A DNA stretch of 12,990 bases from an uncultured Phycisphaerales bacterium (GTDB lineage: Bacteria; Planctomycetota; Phycisphaerae; WQYP01), in contig CAIPTQ010000043.1 in assembly GCA_903868035.1 (NCBI GenBank), positions 1 to 12,990 of the forward strand, in the 5' to 3' direction. The position numbers were made by a program, and so were the translations under genes. Positions 6,933 to 12,990 of this stretch are shown piece after piece (position 1 is the stretch's first letter; each line of letters opens with the position of its first letter). Below the pieces are notes generated by a model. The model did not search any database. It had not been told where the DNA came from and saw only the letters and a list, made by a program, of their open reading frames with translations.

Positions 6933-9179
6933 ATGAATCACTCCCATATATCGGTCCTCTTGGCGCTGAGCTGCCTGCTGACCGGTGCCGCTATCGTGCG
7001 CGCCCAGGGGCGGGCACCCGCAACCAACCAGGGGCAGCCTCCGGCAACCGCCCGTGGGGGGGGGCGGGCTCCGGCTGTCCCGCTGGTCAATGTGCCTCCG
7101 GGCACCTATCCCTTCCAGAACTCCAACCTACCCCTGGAGGAACGCGTCAACAACATCATCTCGCTCATGACATTCGACGAGAAGATGGTCCTCCTTGGCC
7201 AAAGCCCGGGCGTGCCCCGCCTGGGCATTGCCACCATGCAGCAGGCCGAGGGCCTCCACGGACTGCGCGGCGGCGGCGGCAACACCTCCACCTTCCCCCA
7301 GGCCATCGGCCTGGGCGAGACCTGGGATATCGACGTTCTGCGCACGGTCGGCGCCACCGAGGGGTACGAAGCCCGCTACATCCGCCAAAGTGCCAACGGC
7401 GGGCGGGGTTCCCTGATCATCCGCGCGCCCAACTCCGACCTGGGCCGCGACATCCGCTGGGGCCGCAACGAGGAGGTTTTCGGCGAGGATCCCTATCTCA
7501 ACGGGGCCCTCTCCGTCGCCTTCATCAAGGGCATGCAGGGCGACGATCCCAAATACTGGCAGGCCGCCGCCCTCCTCAAGCACTTCCTGGCCAACAGCAA
7601 CGAGAAAGGCCGATCCGGATCCTCCTCTGATTTCGACGACCGCCTCTTCTACGAATACTATTCCGTCCCCTTCCGCATGGGCTGGGTCGAAGGCGGGGCC
7701 AAGTGCTTCATGGCCTCCTACAACGCCTGGAACAAAATCCCCATGACCGTGCATCCCATCCTCCAGGATGTGGTCGTCAAGGTCTGGGGCGTGGACGGCG
7801 TGATCTGCACCGACGCCGGCTCGCTGGGCAACATGATCGTCCCCCGCGCCCACAATTATTACCCGGACCTCGCCCACGGGGCCGCCGGATCGATCAAGGC
7901 CGGGATGAACCAGTATCTGGACCAATACGACACTCCCGTCCGGGACGCCCTGTCCCAGAATCTGATCACCATGGCCGACATCGAGAGGAACATCAAGGGC
8001 ACCTTCCGCACCTTCATCCGCCTGGGCTTCCTCGATCCGCCCGACCGCAACCCCTACATCAAGATCGGCACGGACCCCACCCCCCCCTGGACCACCCAGA
8101 AGAGCAAGGATGCCGTCCGCCTGGCTACGCAAAAGTCCGTCGTCCTGCTCAAAAACACCGCCCATTTCCTGCCGCTGGACAAGGCCGCCCTCAAATCCGT
8201 CGCCGTCATCGGTCCGCGCGGCGACGAGGTCATTCGCGACTGGTATGGCAGCACGCCGGCGTATGCCGTCACTCCGCTGGCAGGCATCAAGGGCAAACTC
8301 GCCGCCGGCGCGACCGTGGCATTTAACGACGGCAAGGACGTGGCCGCCGCCGTGGCGCTGGCCAAGTCCGCGGATGTGGCCATCCTCTGCGTGGGCAACA
8401 ACCCCAACCCCAACAATGCGTGGGGCAAAGTCAACGATGACAGCGAGGGACGCGAAACCATTGACCGCGTGAACATCACCCTCGGCAGCGGCCAGGAGGA
8501 GCTCGTCAAGCAGGTCTACGCCGCCAATCCCAAGACCGTCGTCGTCCTGGTCTCCAGTTTCCCCTACGCCATCAACTGGGCGCAGGATAACGTCCCGGCC
8601 ATCGTCCATCTGGCCAACAGCAGCCAGGAAATGGGCAACGGATTGGCCGATGTTCTCTTCGGCGACTACAACCCCGCCGGTCGCACCTCCCAGACCTGGC
8701 CCAAGTCCCTCGACCAGCTTCCCCCCATGATGGACTACAACATCCGCAACGGCCGCACCTACATGCACTTTAAGGGCGCGCCGCTGTATCCGTTCGGCTA
8801 TGGTCTGAGTTACACTACCTTTGAATACACGAACAAGGGGGTCTTTCAATTCGGCGCCGGCCCTCCCGGCAGCGGCACGATCAGCGTGACCGTCGATGTC
8901 CGCAACACCGGCACGCGCGATGGCGAGGAAGTCGTGCAGCTTTACGTCAAGCACCTCGACTCCAAAGTCGAGCGCCCCACTCAGGAACTCAAGGGCTTCA
9001 CCCGCGTGGCCCTCAAGGCCGGCGAAACCAAGCCCGTCACGATCTCGCTGCCCGCCGAGCGCCTGGCCTACTGGGACGTTAAAACGCAGAGGTTCGTCGT
9101 CGAACCCGATCAGGTGGAACTGCGTATCGGGTCGTCCTCCGCCGACATCCGCGTCAAGCAAACCATCAGCGTGAAATAG
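6933..9179 (+). CDS. Exported GH3 beta-glycosidase, copy 2 (tandem paralogue)
   Basis: 748 residues from ATG 6933 (749 from the adjacent ATG 6930). A signal peptide ends at VRA|Q (24/25), followed by a Pro/Gly/Arg-rich spacer to about residue 50. Domains match copy 1: barrel with GRDIRWGRNEEVFGED and KHFLANSNEKG, likely nucleophile D294 in VICTDAGS, alpha/beta domain with likely acid/base E505 in DDSEGRETIDR, and a C-terminal fibronectin III-like domain. The two paralogues align almost end to end at what looks like well over half identity. They differ most between HG and TF near the active-site mouth (copy 1 has about six more residues), in the segment after GYE, and after the nucleophile, so substrates or subsites may differ. 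The gene ends with TAG and is the last of the cluster; the next gene converges on it. Role inferred: beta-glucosidase or beta-xylosidase on oligosaccharides from GH74 and GH31 action. Confidence 0.9.
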   Translation: MNHSHISVLLALSCLLTGAAIVRAQGRAPATNQGQPPATARGGGRAPAVPLVNVPPGTYPFQNSNLPLEERVNNIISLMTFDEKMVLLGQSPGVPRLGIATMQQAEGLHGLRGGGGNTSTFPQAIGLGETWDIDVLRTVGATEGYEARYIRQSANGGRGSLIIRAPNSDLGRDIRWGRNEEVFGEDPYLNGALSVAFIKGMQGDDPKYWQAAALLKHFLANSNEKGRSGSSSDFDDRLFYEYYSVPFRMGWVEGGAKCFMASYNAWNKIPMTVHPILQDVVVKVWGVDGVICTDAGSLGNMIVPRAHNYYPDLAHGAAGSIKAGMNQYLDQYDTPVRDALSQNLITMADIERNIKGTFRTFIRLGFLDPPDRNPYIKIGTDPTPPWTTQKSKDAVRLATQKSVVLLKNTAHFLPLDKAALKSVAVIGPRGDEVIRDWYGSTPAYAVTPLAGIKGKLAAGATVAFNDGKDVAAAVALAKSADVAILCVGNNPNPNNAWGKVNDDSEGRETIDRVNITLGSGQEELVKQVYAANPKTVVVLVSSFPYAINWAQDNVPAIVHLANSSQEMGNGLADVLFGDYNPAGRTSQTWPKSLDQLPPMMDYNIRNGRTYMHFKGAPLYPFGYGLSYTTFEYTNKGVFQFGAGPPGSGTISVTVDVRNTGTRDGEEVVQLYVKHLDSKVERPTQELKGFTRVALKAGETKPVTISLPAERLAYWDVKTQRFVVEPDQVELRIGSSSADIRVKQTISVK
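8718..8765 (+). repeat. 48-nt DNA-identical patch shared by the two GH3 genes, copy B
   Basis: Partner of 6416-6463, lying 2,302 bases further on in the second GH3 gene. It is in the same orientation and reading frame, as expected from tandem duplication. Confidence 0.85.
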
Positions 9180-9180
9180 C

Positions 9181-9240
9181 CCCGGGTTTGCCCAGCTTGC
9201 CGTATGTCCGACGAAATAGATGCTGCAAAGTAAAACCGGG
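9181..9240. other. Convergent intergenic region with imperfect long-loop inverted repeat
   Basis: The GH cluster and pfp converge here (gap 9180-9275). CCCGGGTTT (9181-9189) can pair with AAACCGGG (9233-9240) with one bulged G, around a loop of about 43 nt. This might act as a weak bidirectional end signal, but there is no clean GC stem plus T-run on either strand. A short palindrome GTGATCAC lies at 9246-9253. Confidence 0.2.
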
Positions 9241-9275
9241 TTGTAGTGATCACGGCCCCGGCCACGGCCCTTGCA

Positions 9276-10526
9276 TCACCCCAGCCTCCCCGGCCGGGGC
9301 ATCGGCCCCGCCAGCGGCCGCGCATACCGCACAAACTCCTCCGTCATGCTGTTCCCCCCGCTGACCCATTCCACCGGCAGATGCTTCGTCTGCCGCGCCA
9401 CGCTCGCCAGCGGCGTGGGGAAAAACTCGATCTGATACGGGGCCCCGGCCTCGCCGACGCGCCGCATCGCCACCGAGCCGCTGCTCAACCCCTCCGGCGC
9501 GCTCAGCGCGTATGTCACCGCATTGTGCCCGCACTGGCGGGCCTCAAACGCGTCCGTCTCCGACACGATCGTCGGAAAACTCCGCTGCAAGTACCCGAAC
9601 GTGTCCGCCCGCACCCGCAGCTTGCCCGTGACCTTGTGCTCCCACTTGGCCAGGACATCCCCCAGCTTTCCCTTCACCAGGTTGGCCAGATAATCCCCCA
9701 TCGCCCCCGAGCCGGATAGCTGCCGGTTGCCGTGGTCATCCACTTCGCAGTCCTTCATGATGATTTCGGCCAGCAGCGACTTCTTGTCGTGCGCGTTGTA
9801 GCGGATGCCTTCCGACACCGCCACCACGCACCGCCCCAGCTTCCGATACACCCCGGCGATGTCATTGACGAACTGCTCCTCCGAAAAATCCACCTCCGGC
9901 ACGTACACCAGGTGCGGCCCGTCCGTTTCGTCAAACCGCCCCAGCACCGACGCCGCCGTCAGCCATCCCGCGTCCCGCCCCATGATCACGTTGATCTTGA
10001 TCCCCTTGAGCGACCGGTTGTCCGCGTCATCCCCCTGGTGCGCCAGCGCCACAAACCGCGCCGCCGAGCCGTACCCCGGGCAGTGGTCGGTGGTCCGCAG
10101 GTCGTTGTCAATGGTCTTGGGAACGTGATACACATTGAGCTTCACGCCCGCCGCCGCCGCCATTTCCGCCGTGATCCGCGCCGTGTCGGCCGAGTCGTTC
10201 CCGCCGATATAGAAAAAGTATTCGACGTGGTTGTGCTTGAACGACTCGAATATTTTGTGGCAGTATTTCTCATCCGGCTTGTCGCGCGTGGACCCCAGCG
10301 CCGAAGACGGCGTCTGGGCGACGCGTTCGAGCAGATCCGCCGACAGGTTGTCCAGCGCGATGAATTCATTCTGAATGATGCCCCGGACGCCGTGGTTGGC
10401 CCCGAGGATTTTGCCGATTTTGCCCGCCTTTTGGGCGGCATAAAGGCCTTCGATGGCCCCGACCAGCGACTGATTGATGACCGCCGTGGGGCCGCCGGAC
10501 TGACCGATGACTGCGTTACCTGCCAT
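9276..10526 (-). CDS. pfp: Pyrophosphate-dependent type 6-phosphofructokinase
   Basis: 416 residues. The start ATG at 10526 is chosen because the protein then opens with MAGNAVIGQSGGPTAVIN, the conserved PFK nucleotide-site beginning, and GGAG lies 9 nt upstream. Starts further upstream, up to 10652, would add unconserved sequence. Motifs in order: GQSGGPT (8-14), IGGNDSADT (107-115), PKTIDND (136-142) and MGRDAGW (182-188). In the PFK superfamily, Asp after GG(N/D) together with Lys in PKTIDND marks phosphoryl transfer from PPi, whereas ATP enzymes have GGDGS and PGTIDND. The sequence resembles the PPi-PFK group of about 400 residues. It would interconvert fructose 6-phosphate and fructose 1,6-bisphosphate in the cytoplasm, serving glycolysis and gluconeogenesis. 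It stands alone, convergent with the GH cluster, and has its own promoter. Class is firm; donor specificity is inferred. Confidence 0.87.
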   Translation of the reverse strand: MAGNAVIGQSGGPTAVINQSLVGAIEGLYAAQKAGKIGKILGANHGVRGIIQNEFIALDNLSADLLERVAQTPSSALGSTRDKPDEKYCHKIFESFKHNHVEYFFYIGGNDSADTARITAEMAAAAGVKLNVYHVPKTIDNDLRTTDHCPGYGSAARFVALAHQGDDADNRSLKGIKINVIMGRDAGWLTAASVLGRFDETDGPHLVYVPEVDFSEEQFVNDIAGVYRKLGRCVVAVSEGIRYNAHDKKSLLAEIIMKDCEVDDHGNRQLSGSGAMGDYLANLVKGKLGDVLAKWEHKVTGKLRVRADTFGYLQRSFPTIVSETDAFEARQCGHNAVTYALSAPEGLSSGSVAMRRVGEAGAPYQIEFFPTPLASVARQTKHLPVEWVSGGNSMTEEFVRYARPLAGPMPRPGRLG

Positions 10527-10575
10527 GAGGGGATGCTCCAGTACAGCACAAGAAAAAGACCGCAAACGTGCGGGA

Positions 10576-10581
10576 AGTATA
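10576..10581 (-). promoter_or_regulatory. Probable -10 box for pfp
   Basis: On the minus strand TATACT (10581 to 10576) matches TATAAT at five of six positions, 49 nt upstream of the pfp start. The -35 position 17 nt upstream (10599-10604, TTCCCC) is weak. Placement between the lipoprotein stop and pfp supports independent transcription of pfp. Confidence 0.45.
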
Positions 10582-10622
10582 GTGGTTGGAACGGTTTTGG
10601 GGAATAGCACCCGGCTCGGTCC

Positions 10623-10640
10623 CGGCGCAAGGTAGCGCCG
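10623..10640 (-). terminator. Hairpin just after the lipoprotein gene
   Basis: CGGCGC (10623-10628) and GCGCCG (10635-10640) form a 6-bp stem with a 6-nt loop, 8 nt past the lipoprotein stop codon in the minus direction. A short T-rich stretch precedes rather than follows the stem, so this is at best a non-canonical terminator. Confidence 0.3.
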
Positions 10641-10648
10641 CAAAAATA

Positions 10649-11149
10649 TCACCGGGAAGCGGGGGCGGATGCGGCCGCCGGGGTTCCGGCGGGCCTGGTG
10701 GAGGCCTGTTTGGCCGCGTTGGCAAGATTGACCAGCGTCGCCATGACCCTGGTGAAATTGGCCGGGGCCAGGTTGAGGTCGCCGACGAGTACGCTGTAGC
10801 CCTCATAGGTGATCTGGGCATGGCCGGTCCAATCACCGGGGTAGTTGGGCTGGAGCTGCTTCCAGCCATGGAAGACGGCCTGGAGGGAGGTCAACTGTTC
10901 GGGCGTAAGATGCGCCGTCGTACGCCGCACGTTTTGCTCGCCGGGGCCATTTTGTTCCTGGATGGTCATGTCGCCGTTGGGAGTGATCTCGACCAGATAC
11001 GCACTGCCCACGGTCACATCGACGCTGTACATGCGGATATAAGAGGATTTATAGGGGTCGTCGGCAGGGGCGGAAACACCTGGGTCGGTGCAGGCGGCGA
11101 GGAGAAAGAGCGGCAGGAGGAAGAGTGCCGCCAGAAGAACGCGTTTCAT
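10649..11149 (-). CDS. Small exported lipoprotein of unknown function
   Basis: 166 residues. ATG 11149 has GGAG 6 nt upstream. The N-terminus has two basic residues, a hydrophobic core and the lipobox LAAC, so C20 should be lipidated and the protein anchored to a membrane after signal peptidase II cleavage. The mature part is a short spacer, then a predicted mostly beta region (about 32-60, alternating hydrophobics: MYSVDVTVGSAYLVEI), a probable helix at 79-92 (LTPEQLTSLQAVF), a further beta stretch (ITYEGYSVLVG) and a last helix, ending in an Ala/Pro/Ser-rich tail. I do not recognise the family. The order of beta strands, LTPEQ helix, beta strands and helix loosely recalls small emfourin-like protease inhibitor domains, but this is only a guess. 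It lies 65 nt after trxB with its own -10 box. Confidence 0.75.
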   Translation of the reverse strand: MKRVLLAALFLLPLFLLAACTDPGVSAPADDPYKSSYIRMYSVDVTVGSAYLVEITPNGDMTIQEQNGPGEQNVRRTTAHLTPEQLTSLQAVFHGWKQLQPNYPGDWTGHAQITYEGYSVLVGDLNLAPANFTRVMATLVNLANAAKQASTRPAGTPAAASAPASR

Positions 11150-11180
11150 GTCATACTCCAGAGAGAACGATCAAGCAGGA

Positions 11181-11186
11181 ATTATA
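11181..11186 (-). promoter_or_regulatory. Probable -10 box (TATAAT) for the lipoprotein gene
   Basis: A perfect TATAAT reads on the minus strand at 11186-11181, 31 nt upstream of the lipoprotein start and within the 65-nt gap after trxB. No good -35 hexamer stands at 16-18 nt; a TTGACC at 11213-11218 is too far away. A leader of roughly 25 nt would hold the GGAG site. Confidence 0.5.
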
Positions 11187-11214
11187 ACGCCCGAGTGGGG
11201 GGATGGTTGCGCGG

Positions 11215-12207
11215 TCAATGCACACCCTGTTCGGTGAGCCAGCGTTCGGCGTCGAGGGCGGCCTTGCAGCCCATGCCCGCGGCGGTGATGGCCTGGCGGT
11301 ACGTGGCGTCGGCGCAGTCGCCGGCGGCGAAGACGCCTTCTAAACTGGTCAGCGCGCGGAAGCCGTCCTTGAGGGTGATGTAGCCTTTGTCGTTGAGCTG
11401 GAGTTGGCCGGTAAGGAACTGGGTGTTGGGTGTGTGCCCGATGGCGGCGAACATGCCGGCGGCTTCGAGTAGGCTGTTCTGGCCGGTGCGGACGTTTTTA
11501 ACGCGGACGCCGGTGACGCCGTCGGCATCGGTGCCGAGGACTTCTTCGACGACAGAATTCCAGACGGGGGTGATTTTGGGATTGCCCAGGCAGCGGGCGG
11601 CCATGACTTTGGAGGCGCGGAGGGCGTCGCGGCGGTGGACGAGGTAGACCCGGGAGGCGAACTTGGTGAGGTAGGTGGATTCCTCCGCCGCCGAGTCCCC
11701 GCCGCCGACGACCACGAGCGGGCGGTTGGCGAAGCGCGGCAGGTTGCCATCGCAGACGGCACAGGCCGAGACGCCGTTGTTCTTGAAGCGGTCTTCGGAA
11801 GGGAGGCCGATGTAGTTGGCGGCGGCACCGGTGGCGATGATGAGGGTGTGGGCGAGGGTGAGGGTTTCGTCCTCGCCCATGAGGGGGGCGTCGTGCCAGA
11901 TTTGGAAGGGGCGGGCGGAGAGATCGACGCGGGTGACGTTGTGGTCGAGGGTGCGTGTGCCCATGCGCTGGGCTTGGTTTTTGAGGGTGTCCATGAGTTC
12001 CGGCCCGCGGATGCCGTGGACGAAGCCGGGGAAGTTCTCGATATCGGAGGTGAACATGAGCTGGCCGCCGGGGAGGTGGTCGTTGTCGGGCCCGCCGCCG
12101 GCCAGGACGAGGGGATTGAGGCTGGCGCGGGCGGCATAGATGGCGGCGGTCCAGCCGGCGGGGCCGGAGCCGATGATGAGGATTTTCTCGACGGGGGATG
12201 GGGGCAT
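11215..12207 (-). CDS. trxB: Thioredoxin reductase (NADPH, FAD)
   Basis: 330 residues from ATG 12207, chosen because AAGGA lies 7 nt upstream and the FAD-binding motif GSGPAG then falls at residues 13-18, as usual. In-frame upstream ATGs at 12240 and 12318 are unlikely: the first overlaps a perfect TATAAT box. The redox-active pair C149-A-V-C152 followed by DG is the TrxB CxxC motif (often CATC). The NADPH domain has GGGDSAAEE (168-176) and HRR (191-193), the usual NADPH-specific arginines. The C-terminal FAD motif reads [10 protein letters not shown], followed by [12 protein letters not shown]. Length and domain order are standard for the low-molecular-weight type. It reduces thioredoxin in the cytoplasm. 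No thioredoxin gene is adjacent. It is divergent from nuoH, with 129 nt between the two starts. Confidence 0.95.
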   Translation of the reverse strand: MPPSPVEKILIIGSGPAGWTAAIYAARASLNPLVLAGGGPDNDHLPGGQLMFTSDIENFPGFVHGIRGPELMDTLKNQAQRMGTRTLDHNVTRVDLSARPFQIWHDAPLMGEDETLTLAHTLIIATGAAANYIGLPSEDRFKNNGVSACAVCDGNLPRFANRPLVVVGGGDSAAEESTYLTKFASRVYLVHRRDALRASKVMAARCLGNPKITPVWNSVVEEVLGTDADGVTGVRVKNVRTGQNSLLEAAGMFAAIGHTPNTQFLTGQLQLNDKGYITLKDGFRALTSLEGVFAAGDCADATYRQAITAAGMGCKAALDAERWLTEQGVH

Positions 12208-12238
12208 GCGGAGTTCCTTGGGCAAGAGTGAGCGGGGC

Positions 12239-12244
12239 ATTATA
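12239..12244 (-). promoter_or_regulatory. Probable -10 box (TATAAT) for trxB
   Basis: A perfect TATAAT reads on the minus strand at 12244-12239, 31 nt upstream of the chosen trxB ATG, the same distance as the TATAAT upstream of the lipoprotein gene. No convincing -35 hexamer is seen 16-18 nt further up. It argues against trxB starts at or beyond 12240. Confidence 0.5.
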
Positions 12245-12273
12245 GGGGGAAAACGGATTGCCGACACGCCGCT

Positions 12274-12301
12274 TTGACCCATCATGGCGATGGGGTACAC
12301 T
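12274..12301 (+). promoter_or_regulatory. Sigma70-like promoter for nuoH
   Basis: TTGACC (12274-12279) and TACACT (12296-12301) are separated by 16 nt, matching the -35 consensus at five of six and the -10 consensus at four of six positions. Transcription would begin near 12308, giving a leader of about 29 nt that includes GGAG at 12322-12325. It lies back to back with the trxB -10 box. Confidence 0.5.
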
Positions 12302-12336
12302 GCTGCCACCTGAGCCAATCCGGAGCCTATGCACGC

Positions 12337-12990
12337 ATGAACGGAATCCTCCTCGCCAAAATCATCGTGGCCGTGGTCATTTTTCAGATGATCCTGGGCC
12401 TGATTGCGTACCTGATTCTTCTGGAACGCAAGACGGCGGCATGGATTCAGGACCGGCTGGGGCCTAACCGCGTGGGGCCGGGGGGGTTGCTCCAGCCGCT
12501 TGCCGACGGGGTGAAGTTTGTGTTGAAGGAGGAGTTCATACCGGCGGCGGCGGACAAGGCGTTGTTTCTGCTGGCGCCGATCGCGATTTTCACGCCCGCG
12601 CTATGCGGGTTTGCGATCATTCCCTGGGGCGGGGTGCTGGCGAAGGGGTCCTCGGTTTTCGGCTGGTGGAGTTTTCCGGCGAATTTTCCGGTGATGGTTT
12701 CCGACACGCACGTGGGCGTGCTGATCGCGCTGGCGGCGGCGGGTTTAGCGACTTACGGCGTGGTACTGGGGGGATGGTCTTCGGGGTCGAAGTTTTCGTT
12801 CCTCGGCGGGCTGCGGGCGACGGCACAGATGCTGTCCTACGAAGTGCCGCTGACGCTGGCGCTGATGGCGGTGCTGGTGACCGTGGGGTCGCTGAACCTG
12901 GAGAATGTGGTCGCCCAGCAGGCGGATTACTACTTGGGGTTCATCCCCAAGTGGAATATTTTTGTGCATCCGGTGATGGCGCTGATCTTC
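12337..12990 (+). CDS. nuoH: NADH-quinone oxidoreductase subunit H (complex I), 3'-partial
   Basis: 218 codons are present and the frame is open at the window end; the family is usually 320-400 residues. ATG 12337 gives [15 protein letters not shown] lies 11 nt upstream, rather far. A cytosolic loop with [20 protein letters not shown] (29-48) and [15 protein letters not shown] (52-66) is the signature of NuoH/ND1, and [17 protein letters not shown] (156-172) is the second conserved segment, with charged residues of the quinone-access region. Four hydrophobic membrane segments are visible at about 4-27, 74-96, 126-146 and 170-188. NuoH sits in the inner membrane where the quinone channel meets the peripheral arm of complex I. 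It begins right after its own promoter and opposite trxB, so it probably heads a separate transcript, perhaps continuing with nuoI and later subunits outside the window. Third-position G is preferred here, unlike the C-ending GH genes. Confidence 0.95.
   Translation, partial: MNGILLAKIIVAVVIFQMILGLIAYLILLERKTAAWIQDRLGPNRVGPGGLLQPLADGVKFVLKEEFIPAAADKALFLLAPIAIFTPALCGFAIIPWGGVLAKGSSVFGWWSFPANFPVMVSDTHVGVLIALAAAGLATYGVVLGGWSSGSKFSFLGGLRATAQMLSYEVPLTLALMAVLVTVGSLNLENVVAQQADYYLGFIPKWNIFVHPVMALIF

Noticed and set aside
7128..9161. 677-codon open frame on the minus strand opposite GH3 copy 2, and a 523-codon one at 4745-6316 opposite copy 1
   Set aside because: The two are similar to each other only because the sense genes are paralogues. 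Composition is a mirror of high-GC codon use and no start signal or motif supports them.
9296..9309. GGGGC-ATCG-GCCCC hairpin near the pfp 3' end
   Set aside because: It lies inside the last pfp codons in GC-rich sequence and no T-run follows on either strand, so it is not usable as a terminator call.
9732..10607. 291-codon open frame on the plus strand over pfp
   Set aside because: Antisense shadow of the well-supported phosphofructokinase, rich in Arg and Val with no motif.
10527..10652. Longer pfp start at 10652 adding 42 residues
   Set aside because: The added residues lie before the conserved GQSGGPT opening, overlap the lipoprotein gene's end and include the probable -10 box.
12208..12318. 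Longer trxB start at 12318 giving 367 residues
   Set aside because: The extra N-terminus is unconserved in style, crosses the TATAAT box and the nuoH promoter, and lacks a Shine-Dalgarno site; 12207 fits the FAD motif position.

Overview
The window is GC-rich (clearly above 60 percent by eye) and densely coded, with no gene-free stretch longer than about 150 bases. The style suggests the PVC group of bacteria, most likely a planctomycete of the Phycisphaerae type, with Acidobacteriota as the main alternative. The pointers are Arg/Gly-rich linkers in secreted enzymes, a pyrophosphate-type phosphofructokinase, large exported glycosidases with N-terminal signal peptides, and a detached nuoH. This placement is inference from protein style and was not tested by a search.

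Region 1 (1-9179, all + strand) is a carbohydrate-degradation cluster of four exported glycoside hydrolases: a GH74 xyloglucanase whose 5' end lies outside the window, a GH31 enzyme with an inserted PA14 domain that resembles xyloglucan alpha-xylosidases, and two tandem, closely related GH3 enzymes. The gaps are 83, 39 and 53-55 nt, so the last three genes at least look co-transcribed. Together they fit stepwise xyloglucan breakdown. GH74 cuts the glucan backbone into oligosaccharides, GH31 removes the alpha-1,6-xylose from the non-reducing end, and a GH3 removes the exposed glucose. No beta-galactosidase, alpha-fucosidase, transporter or regulator is visible here.

Region 2 (9276-12207, all - strand) holds, in transcription order, thioredoxin reductase (trxB), a small lipoprotein of unknown function, and a PPi-type 6-phosphofructokinase (pfp). 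Each has a good Shine-Dalgarno sequence and a TATAAT-like -10 box, so they look like separately promoted housekeeping genes. pfp converges on the GH cluster.

Region 3 (12337-end, + strand) is the start of nuoH, the membrane subunit of respiratory complex I. It is divergent from trxB and has its own sigma70-like promoter, so it is not directly preceded by nuoG as in the textbook nuo operon.

The most interesting points are the compact putative xyloglucan cluster with duplicated GH3 genes that share long DNA-identical patches, the repeated R/G-rich linkers, and a reversal of strand GC skew inside pfp that does not follow gene direction. I see no tRNA, rRNA, CRISPR array, insertion sequence, phage gene or clear new defence-like system.
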